A DNA stretch of 64,000 nt from Laceyella putida (GTDB taxonomy: Bacteria > Bacillota > Bacilli > Thermoactinomycetales > Thermoactinomycetaceae). This document shows, piece by piece, positions 36,180 through 44,859 of the stretch (position 1 is its first letter; every line of letters begins with the position of its first letter). The notes below the pieces were generated by a model. That model was not told where the DNA came from and ran no database searches. It was given only the letters and a program-made list of their open reading frames with translations. The DNA lies in assembly GCF_042665195.1 (NCBI RefSeq), contig NZ_JBHTBW010000020.1, forward strand, positions 1-64,000, read 5' to 3'. Both the position numbers and the translations under genes were made by a program.

Positions 36180-36584
36180 CTATTTCCTTATCACCTTAAA
36201 GGTTCCCATCCCTTTGGCCAATATTGTCCCGTTTCCATCTCGGATTTCTCCTTCACCGGTCAGCAGCTTATATCCATGTTTAAGCACTTTTGCCGTAGCC
36301 ACCAATTTCCCTTCGCTAATTGAATTCAAGTAATGAATATTCAAATTCATTGTCGTTAACGGATATTTGACAATGGAACGAAAGGTCATCCCCATGATGT
36401 TATCCAACATGGTGGCATACACACCCCCATGCACGGTTTGATTCACATTGGTAACATGGGGTCGAACGTGGAGTTCCAAAACAACCTTTCCTTCTTCAAA
36501 ATGAATAATCTGAAACCCAAGATGGGAGAAAAAAGGACTCTTCTCAAAGGCTTGTTTGATCTCATCCAGTGCCATGATGGTCAT
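36180..36584 (-). CDS. PaaI-type acyl-CoA thioesterase (hotdog fold)
   Basis: 134 aa, ATG 36584 after AGGGGGAA. The hotdog signature VNQTVHGGVYATMLDNIMG and the strand TTMNLNIHYLNSISEG are those of the PaaI/YbgC thioesterase group. It hydrolyses acyl- or aryl-CoA thioesters, which in this beta-oxidation operon may relieve CoA trapping. It lies 49 bp upstream of the hydratase start and 73 bp downstream of the acyl-CoA dehydrogenase gene. Confidence 0.82.
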   Translation of the reverse strand: MTIMALDEIKQAFEKSPFFSHLGFQIIHFEEGKVVLELHVRPHVTNVNQTVHGGVYATMLDNIMGMTFRSIVKYPLTTMNLNIHYLNSISEGKLVATAKVLKHGYKLLTGEGEIRDGNGTILAKGMGTFKVIRK

Positions 36585-36656
36585 TTCACAATTCCCCCTG
36601 TCACATGTGAATAAGACTCCGTTTTGCACGCCTAGGCTTCATCTCATCGTTCAGTT

Positions 36657-37805
36657 TCAACATTCTTCCAACACTCGTTGAGAAATGATCACTTTCTGAA
36701 TTTCATTTGTCCCCTCGTAGATTTTGGTAATGCGGGCATCGCGGTAAAAGCGTTCCACTGGATATTCTGCGATATATCCCATCCCGCCATGAATTTGAAC
36801 CGCCTTATCCGCCACCTTGTTATACACCTCCGTTGCGAATAGCTTGGCCATGGAGGCTTCCTTGATCGCCTTCATTCCCTCATCGATCAACCATGCCACC
36901 CGATATGTCAAGGCTCTGGCCGCTTCCGTTTCAGTCGCCATTTCCGCCAGCATCCATTGGATTCCTTGATTTTTCGCAATCGGTTTGCCGAATTGAACCC
37001 GTTCTTTTGCGTATTGGGCGGACATTTCAATCAACTTGTCACAAGAGCCCACGGATCGGGCTGCCAAGCCGACTCGTCCTTCGCCTAAAATGCGCAAAGC
37101 GGACGAATAACCCATCCCCACTTCCCCAATCACATTCTCATCAGGAACCTCGCAATCTTCGAAAATAATCTGGGATGTATAGGAACCTTTCAATCCCATT
37201 TTTTTGTCGATCTTCCCGATCATCAAACCAGGGAAGTTCTTCTCTACCAAGAAGGCCGTAATTCCCCCGCGGGCCCCTTTCTCTTTGTCCGTGACGGCGA
37301 ATACGGTAAAGACATCAGCGATGGGCCCATTCGTAATAAAGTGTTTCATTCCGTTAAGAATCCACTTGTCTCCCTTTTTGACCGCCCGGGTTGCCAAATT
37401 GGTCGCATCCGAACCCGCGCCCGGTTCAGATAAGCAAAAGGCCGCTATTTTTCTTCCTGCAGCCATATCCGGCAGATATTTTTCTTTTAACGCATCAGAT
37501 GCCAACTTGACGAGGCCCGTACTGCCAATTCCCGTATGAGCTGAAATCAAGGATACAAACCCATTATGGGTTCGTCCCAGTTGCTCCAACAATATGGCCT
37601 TTTCCACTGTGGTGAGACCAATGCCGCCATACTTCTCTGGTATACTAATCCCGAATAGCCCCAAATCCTTGGCCTTTTCAACCAAATGCGCAGGAATGGC
37701 ATCTTCTTCCTCAATCTGCTGGGCGTAAGGCTCAACCTCATTTTCAACAAAATCTCTGACTATCACCCGAATTTGTTGCAGCTCTTCTGATAGTTTAAAA
37801 TCCAT
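36657..37805 (-). CDS. acyl-CoA dehydrogenase, second copy
   Basis: 382 aa with CLSEPGAGSDATNLATRA, WILNGMKHFITNGPIADVF, and the C-terminal QIHGGMGYIAEYPVERFYRD followed by ITKIYEGTNEIQ (catalytic Glu in YEGTNEIQ). It is closest in this window to the ACAD at 41361-42509. A strong AGGAGG precedes the ATG. It is the second gene of the thiolase-led operon, 88 bp after the thiolase. Confidence 0.93.
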   Translation of the reverse strand: MDFKLSEELQQIRVIVRDFVENEVEPYAQQIEEEDAIPAHLVEKAKDLGLFGISIPEKYGGIGLTTVEKAILLEQLGRTHNGFVSLISAHTGIGSTGLVKLASDALKEKYLPDMAAGRKIAAFCLSEPGAGSDATNLATRAVKKGDKWILNGMKHFITNGPIADVFTVFAVTDKEKGARGGITAFLVEKNFPGLMIGKIDKKMGLKGSYTSQIIFEDCEVPDENVIGEVGMGYSSALRILGEGRVGLAARSVGSCDKLIEMSAQYAKERVQFGKPIAKNQGIQWMLAEMATETEAARALTYRVAWLIDEGMKAIKEASMAKLFATEVYNKVADKAVQIHGGMGYIAEYPVERFYRDARITKIYEGTNEIQKVIISQRVLEEC

Positions 37806-37893
37806 ATAGGCCTCCTCTTTCCTTTAGCCGGTTTTTCATGCGAATATCCATTCCAATTGATCAAACATTCTTTATTGGATCACGCTTCGTTCT

Positions 37894-39078
37894 CTAGTTC
37901 ATAAGCTCTATCGCGATGGCCATGCCTTGACCTCCACCCACACATAAGGTGGCTAACCCATATGGCTCATTTCGACGCATCATTTCATAAAGCAAGGTCG
38001 TCATGATCCTCGCTCCCGTAGCCCCCAACGGATGCCCAAGGGCGATCGCCCCGCCATTGACATTCAATTTTTCCACATCCAGATTCAAATCACGAATCAC
38101 AGCCAGCGCTTGAGCTGCAAATGCCTCATTTAATTCTATTAATCCAAAGTCTTGCATGGCCATTTTGGTTCTCTTCAATAACTTTCGAACCGCGAAAACG
38201 GGACCGATTCCCATCATTTCCGGGGATACGCCGGACACGGCCCAATCCATGACTTTGGCTAGCGGTTTGCATCCGAGTTCTTCCGCTTTTTGATGGGACA
38301 TTAATACCAATGCGGCAGCCCCGTCATTTCGTCCGCATGCGTTTCCCGCTGTTACAGTCCCTCCCTCTTTAAACGCCGGCTTAAGGGCAGCGAGTTGTTC
38401 CAAGGAAGTCTCACGTGGAAACTCGTCCGTATCAAAGAGGATCGTTTTTTTCTTTTGCTTCACTTCGACCGGGACGATTTCATTCTTAAATGTATGATTC
38501 CGAATGGCAGCCGCTGCCCGCCGTTGACTTTCCAAAGCAAAAGCGTCCTGTTCCTCGCGTGATATGTTGTAACGTTCAGCCACATTCTCCGCCGTCATCC
38601 CCATTCCCAAATTCGGTCCATATATTTCTATCGGTTGCTGTCCGTTTTCCAAATTGGAATCAATGATCACCGGATTTCCTTCTCCAAAACGCGCGTTTCG
38701 CAAGTAAATCGGGGATCTGCTAAGACTTTCCGCTCCTCCAGCCACCACGACGTCGGCTTGTCCAAAGGCAATTTGCTGAACGGCGGATGCAACGGCCTGC
38801 ATCCCGGAAGCGCATAGGCGGTTCACCGTATAAGCTGTCGCTGTCTCAGGGATCCCCGCACGCAAAGCAGCCACCCTGGCCATATTGGAAGATTCCGTGG
38901 ATTGCCGCACCTCTCCCATAATGACTTCATCCACCATTTTTGGAGAAATACCCGCTCGCCGCACCCCTTCTTCAATGACCAAAGCACCCAATTTCCCTGA
39001 ATTGAGATCCTTCAATGTCCCGCCGAATTTCCCGATAGCCGTTCTTACTGCCGAGACAATCACAATTTCATCTCTCAT
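37894..39078 (-). CDS. thiolase (acetyl-CoA acetyltransferase), second copy
   Basis: 394-aa thiolase from ATG 39078 (GGTGGGAA upstream). Nucleophilic Cys in NRLCASGMQAVA, His in NGGAIALGHPLGATGA, Cys in CVGGGQGMA. It cleaves 3-oxoacyl-CoA in the last beta-oxidation step, or makes acetoacetyl-CoA. It is first in an operon with an acyl-CoA dehydrogenase, a thioesterase and enoyl-CoA hydratase. A sigma-54 promoter lies 110 bp upstream with two UAS-like palindromes behind it. Confidence 0.93.
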   Translation of the reverse strand: MRDEIVIVSAVRTAIGKFGGTLKDLNSGKLGALVIEEGVRRAGISPKMVDEVIMGEVRQSTESSNMARVAALRAGIPETATAYTVNRLCASGMQAVASAVQQIAFGQADVVVAGGAESLSRSPIYLRNARFGEGNPVIIDSNLENGQQPIEIYGPNLGMGMTAENVAERYNISREEQDAFALESQRRAAAAIRNHTFKNEIVPVEVKQKKKTILFDTDEFPRETSLEQLAALKPAFKEGGTVTAGNACGRNDGAAALVLMSHQKAEELGCKPLAKVMDWAVSGVSPEMMGIGPVFAVRKLLKRTKMAMQDFGLIELNEAFAAQALAVIRDLNLDVEKLNVNGGAIALGHPLGATGARIMTTLLYEMMRRNEPYGLATLCVGGGQGMAIAIELMN

Positions 39079-39187
39079 CTTATTCCCACCATAGAAAAAA
39101 TTTTGAATTCCATGTATCAAACCATCTTCTTAACACTTTACCGACTGTTATTCTGATCCCATGCCATCCCCTCTACTTCTTTGGATA

Positions 39188-39203
39188 AGCAATAATTATG
39201 CCA
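39188..39203 (-). promoter_or_regulatory. sigma-54 promoter of the thiolase operon
   Basis: Minus-strand TTGGCATAATTATTGCTT: GG and GC separated by 10 nt, near-consensus -24/-12 element, 110 bp upstream of the thiolase start. Confidence 0.8.
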
Positions 39204-39287
39204 ACCATTCAAACGAATCAATCGTTATTAAATATGGGTCGATTCCAAAGGAAAATGACCTGCGAAAGTTGAGTTCGTTGGCCAAGT

Positions 39288-39335
39288 GATTCTCTATTGA
39301 ATCCTTTTCCTCAAAGACTGATGCACGATTGAATC
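39288..39335. promoter_or_regulatory. two candidate UAS palindromes
   Basis: 39288-39303 GATTCT-CTAT-TGAATC and 39320-39335 GATGCA-CGAT-TGAATC, 32 bp apart (three helical turns), about 100-150 bp upstream of the sigma-54 promoter. Confidence 0.6.
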
Positions 39336-39352
39336 ATTGCCAATGTCACAAT

Positions 39353-39384
39353 AAAAAAAAGCACAATCAAATTGCGCTTTTTTA
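39353..39384 (-). terminator. terminator of the sigma-54 activator gene
   Basis: AAAAAAGCACAAT/ATTGCGCTTTTTT hairpin with A/T tracts on both sides, 23 bp after the activator stop. Confidence 0.75.
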
Positions 39385-39406
39385 AAATCATGCATCTTAG
39401 AATGAT

Positions 39407-41149
39407 TTAATTCAATGTTGTCAAGTTATATTTCTTCAGTTTTCGAACGATGGTCGCCTGACTCGTTCCAAGTTTTTCCGCAATTTTATAGGTACTGTTA
39501 TATTGTTGAACGGCAAAGGTCAGTAACCGCCGTTCAGCATTTTCAATGGCTTCTTTTAAAGTCAGCGTTGACAGGGATGTTTGACCCTGATCATTGCCCA
39601 TCGCTTGATCATTGTTATCCCGATCATGTTCGGATGATTTTGCTTCATTATACGGATGATATTCAGTTGGAAGATCATGCACTGTGACCACTTTTGAAGG
39701 TACCGTTAAAACCAATCTTTCGATGAGATTAGATAACTCTCTTACATTTCCCGGCCAATCATAATGATAAAAAAACTCTTTTAAGTTCCGATCAAATTCT
39801 TTTGAAATCCGATATTTCTCGTTGAAAGTTTTTAAGAAATACTGAACAAGAGGTAAAATATCCTCTTTTCTTTCCCTGAGTGGGGGAACAAAAATCGGAA
39901 TCACATTTAACCGATAGAATAAATCTTCTCTAAATTCCCCTTTTTTGACCATTTCTTTTAAATCACGATTGGTTGCGGCAACCAACCTGACATCAATCTT
40001 TTTAGGCTTGATCCCACCAATTCGTTGGATTTGTTTTTCTTGCAGTACACGAAGCAATTTCACTTGCAATGCTAAAGGTAACTCCCCGATTTCATCTAAA
40101 AATAATACTCCTTTGTCCGCCAATTCAAACAAACCCTGTTTTCCCGCCTGATTGGCTCCGGTAAAAGCACCCGCTTCATATCCGAATAACTCCGATTCCA
40201 GAAGATCGTAGGGGATTGCCCCGCAATTGATTTTCACGAATTTCCCTTTTCCGTGGCGTTGGCTGGAACGATATATGTGTCTGGCCAATATATCTTTTCC
40301 CACCCCGGTTTCCCCCAAAATTAAAACGGTTGCATCGAAATCCGCAATGCGGTCAGCCATGTCGTATATATCCAACATCCGTTTGCTTTCCACGATCACA
40401 TCCGGGTCTTGGCGGGTTTTGGACTTTAATCTCTCTAATTCTTTTCGGTATTGATTATTTAATTCCAGCGTTTTCTTCAATTCATGGTGAAGCGCATTCA
40501 ATTCTGAGAGATCACGGATATTCGTGATCACTTTTTCAATTTCGCCCTCTTTATTAAAGATGGGAGTCCCTGTCATCAAGATTTCCTTGCCGGCTAATTT
40601 ATTTTGAATTTGGCTTACTGTTTTCCCTTGTTTCAAAACTTTGAACGTAACGGATTCTCCTAAAATTCCTCTTTTTATTAAACTGTCCACCTTTTTGCCG
40701 ATATAATAGTGCTTGGGAATGCCCGTAATCCTTTCAATCGCTGAGTTCGTCCTTAAGGTTGTTCCTTCTCGATCGGTAATGTAGATGGCATCATAGGAGT
40801 TATCAATGATCGCATCCAATTCTTCATTCAGTTTATCCAATTCATTAATCTTTTCTTGTAACAATTTAATATATAATCCGTCCGCGAGAATAAAGAAAAT
40901 GAGTTCTTGCGATTCATATGCGCGATAGTTGTATATCAATAGGTATTGAGCCTCATGAAATGTAACTGAAACAAGATTTTTCTCTTTGTCCTCCCACTCA
41001 TCAAACAATTGGCGAACGTCTACTCCAGTTTCCACATCAGAGATTTGTTCATGAAATAGGGAATTATAATATTTTATCGAATAGTCTCGTTTGGTCACTA
41101 CGATGGGAAAAGGGATATTATCCAAGGTTTGGAGCATATTGATATTCAT
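39407..41149 (-). CDS. sigma-54-dependent PAS/AAA+/HTH activator of fatty-acid genes
   Basis: 580-aa enhancer-binding protein. An N-terminal PAS-like domain (1-100) and a second PAS (about 110-215, LDAIIDNSYDAIYITDREGT) are sensory; a coiled linker leads to the AAA+ domain with Walker A LGETGVGKDIL, the sigma-54-contacting loop ELFGYEAGAFTGA, Walker B GVLFLDEIGELP and the sensor-II helix DWPGNVRELSN. The C-terminal helix-turn-helix is KIAEKLGTSQATIVRKLKKY. It lies inside the beta-oxidation region, and four sigma-54 promoters nearby make it the obvious regulator. The inducer (fatty acid or acyl-CoA) is inferred. No sigma-54 promoter precedes it. Confidence 0.93.
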   Translation of the reverse strand: MNINMLQTLDNIPFPIVVTKRDYSIKYYNSLFHEQISDVETGVDVRQLFDEWEDKEKNLVSVTFHEAQYLLIYNYRAYESQELIFFILADGLYIKLLQEKINELDKLNEELDAIIDNSYDAIYITDREGTTLRTNSAIERITGIPKHYYIGKKVDSLIKRGILGESVTFKVLKQGKTVSQIQNKLAGKEILMTGTPIFNKEGEIEKVITNIRDLSELNALHHELKKTLELNNQYRKELERLKSKTRQDPDVIVESKRMLDIYDMADRIADFDATVLILGETGVGKDILARHIYRSSQRHGKGKFVKINCGAIPYDLLESELFGYEAGAFTGANQAGKQGLFELADKGVLFLDEIGELPLALQVKLLRVLQEKQIQRIGGIKPKKIDVRLVAATNRDLKEMVKKGEFREDLFYRLNVIPIFVPPLRERKEDILPLVQYFLKTFNEKYRISKEFDRNLKEFFYHYDWPGNVRELSNLIERLVLTVPSKVVTVHDLPTEYHPYNEAKSSEHDRDNNDQAMGNDQGQTSLSTLTLKEAIENAERRLLTFAVQQYNSTYKIAEKLGTSQATIVRKLKKYNLTTLN

Positions 41150-41212
41150 TTCGCTCCCCCTTTCTCTCTATGAAAGATTGCCATTTAATTTTGTTCCCTT
41201 CTCTAACAATAT

Positions 41213-41247
41213 AAAAACCCAGTTCTCATCCATTGGATAACTGGGTT
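41213..41247 (-). terminator. terminator between the ACAD gene and the activator
   Basis: Minus-strand AACCCAGTT/AACTGGGTTTTT hairpin, about 115 bp downstream of the acyl-CoA dehydrogenase stop; separates the operon 42578-43429/41361-42509 from the activator gene. Confidence 0.75.
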
Positions 41248-41360
41248 ATATCATCCAGACGTTCGTTTGTCTTAGTATAATAAGCAAACCCCTCACAGGA
41301 TTCACTCATGTTGGCAGGTGATGGATACATCTTTACAAGGAAGTGTGTTCCCATATCTAC

Positions 41361-42509
41361 TTATGAATATTGTTTTTTTAATTGAGCCGCAATGATATTC
41401 TTCTGGATTTCTGAAGTGCCTTCATAAATCTTAGTAATCCGTGCGTCACGATAATATCGCTCAACTTGAAATTCTTTGATATATCCCATTCCGCCATGGA
41501 TTTGAACCGCCTTATCCGCCACACGGTTATACACTTCCGAACCAAATAACTTGACCATCGCCGCTTCTTTTATCACATTCATCTTTTGATCCGTCATCCA
41601 TGCCACACGATAGGTAAGCCAACGAAGAGCTTCGATATCTAAAGCCATTTCCGCCAGCATGTGCTGGACCGCTTGAATTTCAATGATCGGTTTGTCAAAT
41701 TGAACTCTTTCTTGTGCATATCTCACGCTCATATCTAAAAGTTTCTGGCAAGACCCCAAATTTCTGGCCGCAAGGCCTGCCCTTCCATTGGCAAGAATTT
41801 TCAGCGCATTCACATAACCTTGACCTTCTGCACCCAAGACGTTCTCCACCGGAACCTCCAACTCTTCAAATACCAGTTCCGCTGAATGCGAACCTCGCAA
41901 TCCCATTTTTTCTTCTATTTTTCCGACATGAAAGCCGGGAAAATCTTTTTCAACAATGAAAGAGGTGATTCCTTTGGCCCCTTTTTCCGGGTCGGTTACC
42001 GCCATAACCGTAAAAACATCGGCTATCGGCGCATTGGTAATAAAATGTTTCGAGCCGTTAATGATGTATTTATCCCCCTTTCGAACCGCTCTCGTTTTCA
42101 GATTGGAAGCTTGGGATCCTGCATTGGGTTCTGTTAAGGCAAAAGCGCCAATGCGATGTCCTGACGCCATGTCGGGGAGATATTTCTTTTTCTGCTGTTC
42201 ATTTCCCATTTCAACGATTCCCACGGTTCCAATCCCGGCATGCGCTCCAATGACCGTGGTATAGCCGTTATGGGTTTTTCCCAACTCCTCAAAAACGGCG
42301 CATTTTCCTATCATGTTGATTCCCAACCCACCGTATTCTTCAGGAATGCTTAACCCGAACAGTCCCATTTCTTTGGACATGTTCATAATCTGTTCGGGGA
42401 TTTCATCTTTTTCTTCAATCTCATTGGCATACGGGTCGACTTCATCTTTAATAAAATCTCGCACGACATTTTTTAAGGCTAAAATATCCTCAGATAATTG
42501 AAAATCCAT
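41361..42509 (-). CDS. acyl-CoA dehydrogenase, third copy
   Basis: 382 aa. ALTEPNAGSQASNLKTRA, YIINGSKHFITNAPIADVF, and QIHGGMGYIKEFQVERYYRD followed by ITKIYEGTSEIQ define the family and the catalytic Glu. It is closely related to the copy at 36657-37805. The start has GGAGGAGTGAATAAACAGG before it. It is the second gene of the operon led by the 3-hydroxyacyl-CoA dehydrogenase, 68 bp downstream, with a solo MITE end between the two genes. Confidence 0.93.
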   Translation of the reverse strand: MDFQLSEDILALKNVVRDFIKDEVDPYANEIEEKDEIPEQIMNMSKEMGLFGLSIPEEYGGLGINMIGKCAVFEELGKTHNGYTTVIGAHAGIGTVGIVEMGNEQQKKKYLPDMASGHRIGAFALTEPNAGSQASNLKTRAVRKGDKYIINGSKHFITNAPIADVFTVMAVTDPEKGAKGITSFIVEKDFPGFHVGKIEEKMGLRGSHSAELVFEELEVPVENVLGAEGQGYVNALKILANGRAGLAARNLGSCQKLLDMSVRYAQERVQFDKPIIEIQAVQHMLAEMALDIEALRWLTYRVAWMTDQKMNVIKEAAMVKLFGSEVYNRVADKAVQIHGGMGYIKEFQVERYYRDARITKIYEGTSEIQKNIIAAQLKKQYS

Positions 42510-42549
42510 CCTGTTTATTCACTCCTCCACCTATTATGAAAATTCATTT

Positions 42550-42577
42550 GGGTGACGACATATTTATCAGACACGCC
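42550..42577 (-). mobile_element. MITE terminus (solo right end)
   Basis: CATATTTATCAGACACGCCC followed by TAG is identical to the right end of the MITE family; the remainder is missing. Its terminal CTAG forms the TAG stop of the 3-hydroxyacyl-CoA dehydrogenase gene. Confidence 0.75.
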
Positions 42578-43429
42578 CTAGTTGTCATAGTTATAGAAAC
42601 CAGCACCCGTTTTCCGGCCCAATCTTCCCGCTTTCACATATTTCACCAAAAGAGGACAGGGACGATATTTTTCCCCCAAGGCTTTGTATAGGTATTCCAT
42701 ATTGCGCAACCGGGTATCCAATCCAACCAAATCGGCCAACTCCAGCGGTCCCATGGGATGATTAAGCCCCAATTTGATGGCTTTATCAATATCTTCTACA
42801 GACGCCACACCTTCCATCAGCATATTCATCGCTTCATTCCCGATTAAACAGTTCATTCGGCTCGTGACAAAACCGGGAAATTCATTAACCTCAACCGATT
42901 CTTTATTCATTTGCTTAGCGACCTGTTTTGCCATTTCCAACGTTTCATCAGATGTTTCCAACCCTCTAATAATTTCAACCAACTTCATCTTATGGACAGG
43001 ATTGAAGAAATGCATGGCCACACACTGATCGGGGCGAGAGGTTTGAGCGGCAATCTCAGTGGGACTCATCGTCGAAGTGTTCGTAGCCAGAACAGCGTGT
43101 ACGGGAGCATGGGCATCCAACTGTTTAAAGACCTCAATTTTTAAATCCATTAATTCAAAGACAGCTTCTATCACCAGATCGGCTGTTTTTACGGCCTCGA
43201 CCAGGTCCGTGGTATAGGATAAGTTCTTCATTGCCTGATCCTTTTGTTCCGCTTGAAGATAACCTTTTTCAACACTTCTTCCCAGTTCAGAGCTGACATA
43301 TAACTTTGCCTTTTCCAATGCCTCTGTGGATACATCCTGCAAAGCCACTTTAAATCCTGAAACTGCCGCCGTATAGGCAATTCCTCGTCCCATCACGCCA
43401 CTGCCAATGACTGCGATGGTTTTTAGCAT
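42578..43429 (-). CDS. 3-hydroxyacyl-CoA (3-hydroxybutyryl-CoA) dehydrogenase
   Basis: 283 aa, ATG 43429 after GGGGGG. NAD-binding IAVIGSGVMGRGIAYTAAVS at the N-terminus, then AMHFFNPVHKMKLVEIIRG with the catalytic His, EFPGFVTSRMNCLIGNEAMN, and the C-terminal LNHPMGPLELADLVGLDTRL block. It oxidises (S)-3-hydroxyacyl-CoA to the 3-oxo form. It opens a two-gene operon under a sigma-54 promoter 180 bp upstream. The stop codon TAG is the outer end of a MITE remnant. Confidence 0.93.
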   Translation of the reverse strand: MLKTIAVIGSGVMGRGIAYTAAVSGFKVALQDVSTEALEKAKLYVSSELGRSVEKGYLQAEQKDQAMKNLSYTTDLVEAVKTADLVIEAVFELMDLKIEVFKQLDAHAPVHAVLATNTSTMSPTEIAAQTSRPDQCVAMHFFNPVHKMKLVEIIRGLETSDETLEMAKQVAKQMNKESVEVNEFPGFVTSRMNCLIGNEAMNMLMEGVASVEDIDKAIKLGLNHPMGPLELADLVGLDTRLRNMEYLYKALGEKYRPCPLLVKYVKAGRLGRKTGAGFYNYDN

Positions 43430-43607
43430 GATTTCAACCCCCCACATCTATTTAATCATAAAGATTGATTAATAGAATTTCTTCATATCAAACACTCATA
43501 TCGCATTTTAAAAATATCATTTTGAAAAAAATAGGCATATTTCGATTGGGTATTCTGTACCGCACCGATCAAGATTGATAAATCCTTCATCCTCTGTATA
43601 AAAAACA

Positions 43608-43623
43608 AGCAAGATTCATGCCA
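43608..43623 (-). promoter_or_regulatory. sigma-54 promoter of the 3-hydroxyacyl-CoA dehydrogenase operon
   Basis: Minus-strand TTGGCATGAATCTTGCTT, the closest match in the window to TGGCACG-N4-TTGCW, with GG and GC 10 nt apart. Confidence 0.85.
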
Positions 43624-43706
43624 ATAATAAATACCCAATCTAAGATGGACTTAGATTGACACGATTAGAGGAAAGTCGGGAAATAGCGATCGCACTCTTT
43701 CATTTC

Positions 43707-43743
43707 GATTCAAAATCGAATCGAATTGATTCATTTGTGAATC
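43707..43743. promoter_or_regulatory. tandem UAS palindromes
   Basis: 43707-43722 GATTCA-AAAT-CGAATC and 43728-43743 GATTCA-TTTG-TGAATC, 21 bp apart (two helical turns), about 85-135 bp upstream of the sigma-54 promoter: the likely binding sites of the activator encoded at 39407-41149. Confidence 0.7.
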
Positions 43744-43895
43744 AACCCTGAAAACGGCAAGATCTTATTGAAATTGATCCAATATAGTCAGGCAACGACT
43801 GATTCTACTATAAAAAAATGTACTTTCGCATAGATACTGCATGGACATATCAGTTGAAATGAATCCATTCTTAGTCGCCCATTTTTAAACGCAAA

Positions 43896-43933
43896 AAAGA
43901 CCCCCCTCTTAGACAAATGGCTATATCGTCTAA
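43896..43933 (-). terminator. terminator after the LacI-type relic
   Basis: GACCTCTTTTTAGAC/GTCTAAGAGGGGGGTC stem, on the minus strand followed by TTTTTT. Confidence 0.65.
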
Positions 43934-43969
43934 AAAGAGGTCGATCCATTTCCTCCATTCTTGCACTGT

Positions 43970-44035
43970 TCAGCCAGAACATGACTCACGAACCACCAGC
44001 TCCGGTTTTAAAATGATAGACCCTACTGTAAGCGT
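43970..44035 (-). pseudogene. C-terminal relic of a LacI/GalR-family regulator
   Basis: Reads LTVGSIILKPELVVRESCSG and a stop, the usual last residues of LacI-family repressors; nothing upstream continues the protein. The terminator downstream (43896-43933) is retained. Confidence 0.55.
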
Positions 44036-44193
44036 TGACAAAAACAATTTATTTATAAAATAGAATATACGAAACCAATATATTTTTCCTACTATTATAA
44101 CGCCGCTTGAAGACCGCTATGATTACGATGATTGCCAAGTGTCCTTTGCGATGTAAGTTTCGATCCATTCTCCCAAAAAAATTCAGTGGTTAG

Positions 44194-44222
44194 TTGAGAA
44201 ACACACTTTTTCATACTATAGT
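44194..44222 (+). promoter_or_regulatory. sigma-A promoter of the shikimate kinase gene
   Basis: TTGAGA (44194-44199), 17-bp spacer, TATAGT (44217-44222), 74 bp upstream of the start codon. Confidence 0.6.
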
Positions 44223-44295
44223 TGTCATTAAACAAAAACGAGTCCGTTGCAGAGGTTTAAGGCAATATCCGTAACAGTTGGGAGAGTCGGTTTTT

Positions 44296-44859
44296 ATGAC
44301 AGAAAATTTACAAATCCCCCTTCGCGAAAAAAATATTGTATTCATTGGTTTTATGGGTGTAGGTAAAACCACGATTGGCCAATTGGTTGCAAAGAAGCTG
44401 TATCGTGATTTTGTTGATATAGATGTAGAAATTGAAAAAACTTATAAGATGCCCATCCCCCAGATTTTTCAGGAATTTGGAGAGCCCTATTTTCGCCAAA
44501 TAGAAAAAGAATTTATCATCGATACTTGTATGAACACTCGTTTAAAAATTGTCTCGCTAGGTGGAGGAGCTTACCTGCAGAAAGAAGTCAGAGAGGTTTG
44601 TTTATCCCATTGTATTGTGTATTTTCTTGATTTATCTTGGGACTCTTGGAAAAGTCGGCTACCTTTAATTATCGATAGCCGCCCTGTTCTTAAAAATAAA
44701 ACATTGGACGAAATTGAAGAATTATTTCTGAAGAGATTAGATGCCTATTCCCTTCATAATTCCAAAATTCGCATCCATGATCAGGATGCTGAAACGGTTG
44801 CGGATCATATCGCTGAATCCATCAAAATCACCTGGGATATTTACCAACCGCAGGACTAA
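44296..44859 (+). CDS. aroK: shikimate kinase
   Basis: 187-aa P-loop kinase phosphorylating shikimate in the aromatic amino-acid pathway. Walker A GFMGVGKTTIG (residues ~17-27), the shikimate-binding FVDIDVEIEK and the glycine loop VSLGGGAYLQ, and the lid-region Arg in IIDSRPVL are all present. The ATG at 44296 has GGAGAG 9 nt upstream. It is preceded by a good sigma-A promoter. Downstream sequence is degenerate. It is a single gene, not in an aro operon. Confidence 0.88.
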   Translation: MTENLQIPLREKNIVFIGFMGVGKTTIGQLVAKKLYRDFVDIDVEIEKTYKMPIPQIFQEFGEPYFRQIEKEFIIDTCMNTRLKIVSLGGGAYLQKEVREVCLSHCIVYFLDLSWDSWKSRLPLIIDSRPVLKNKTLDEIEELFLKRLDAYSLHNSKIRIHDQDAETVADHIAESIKITWDIYQPQD

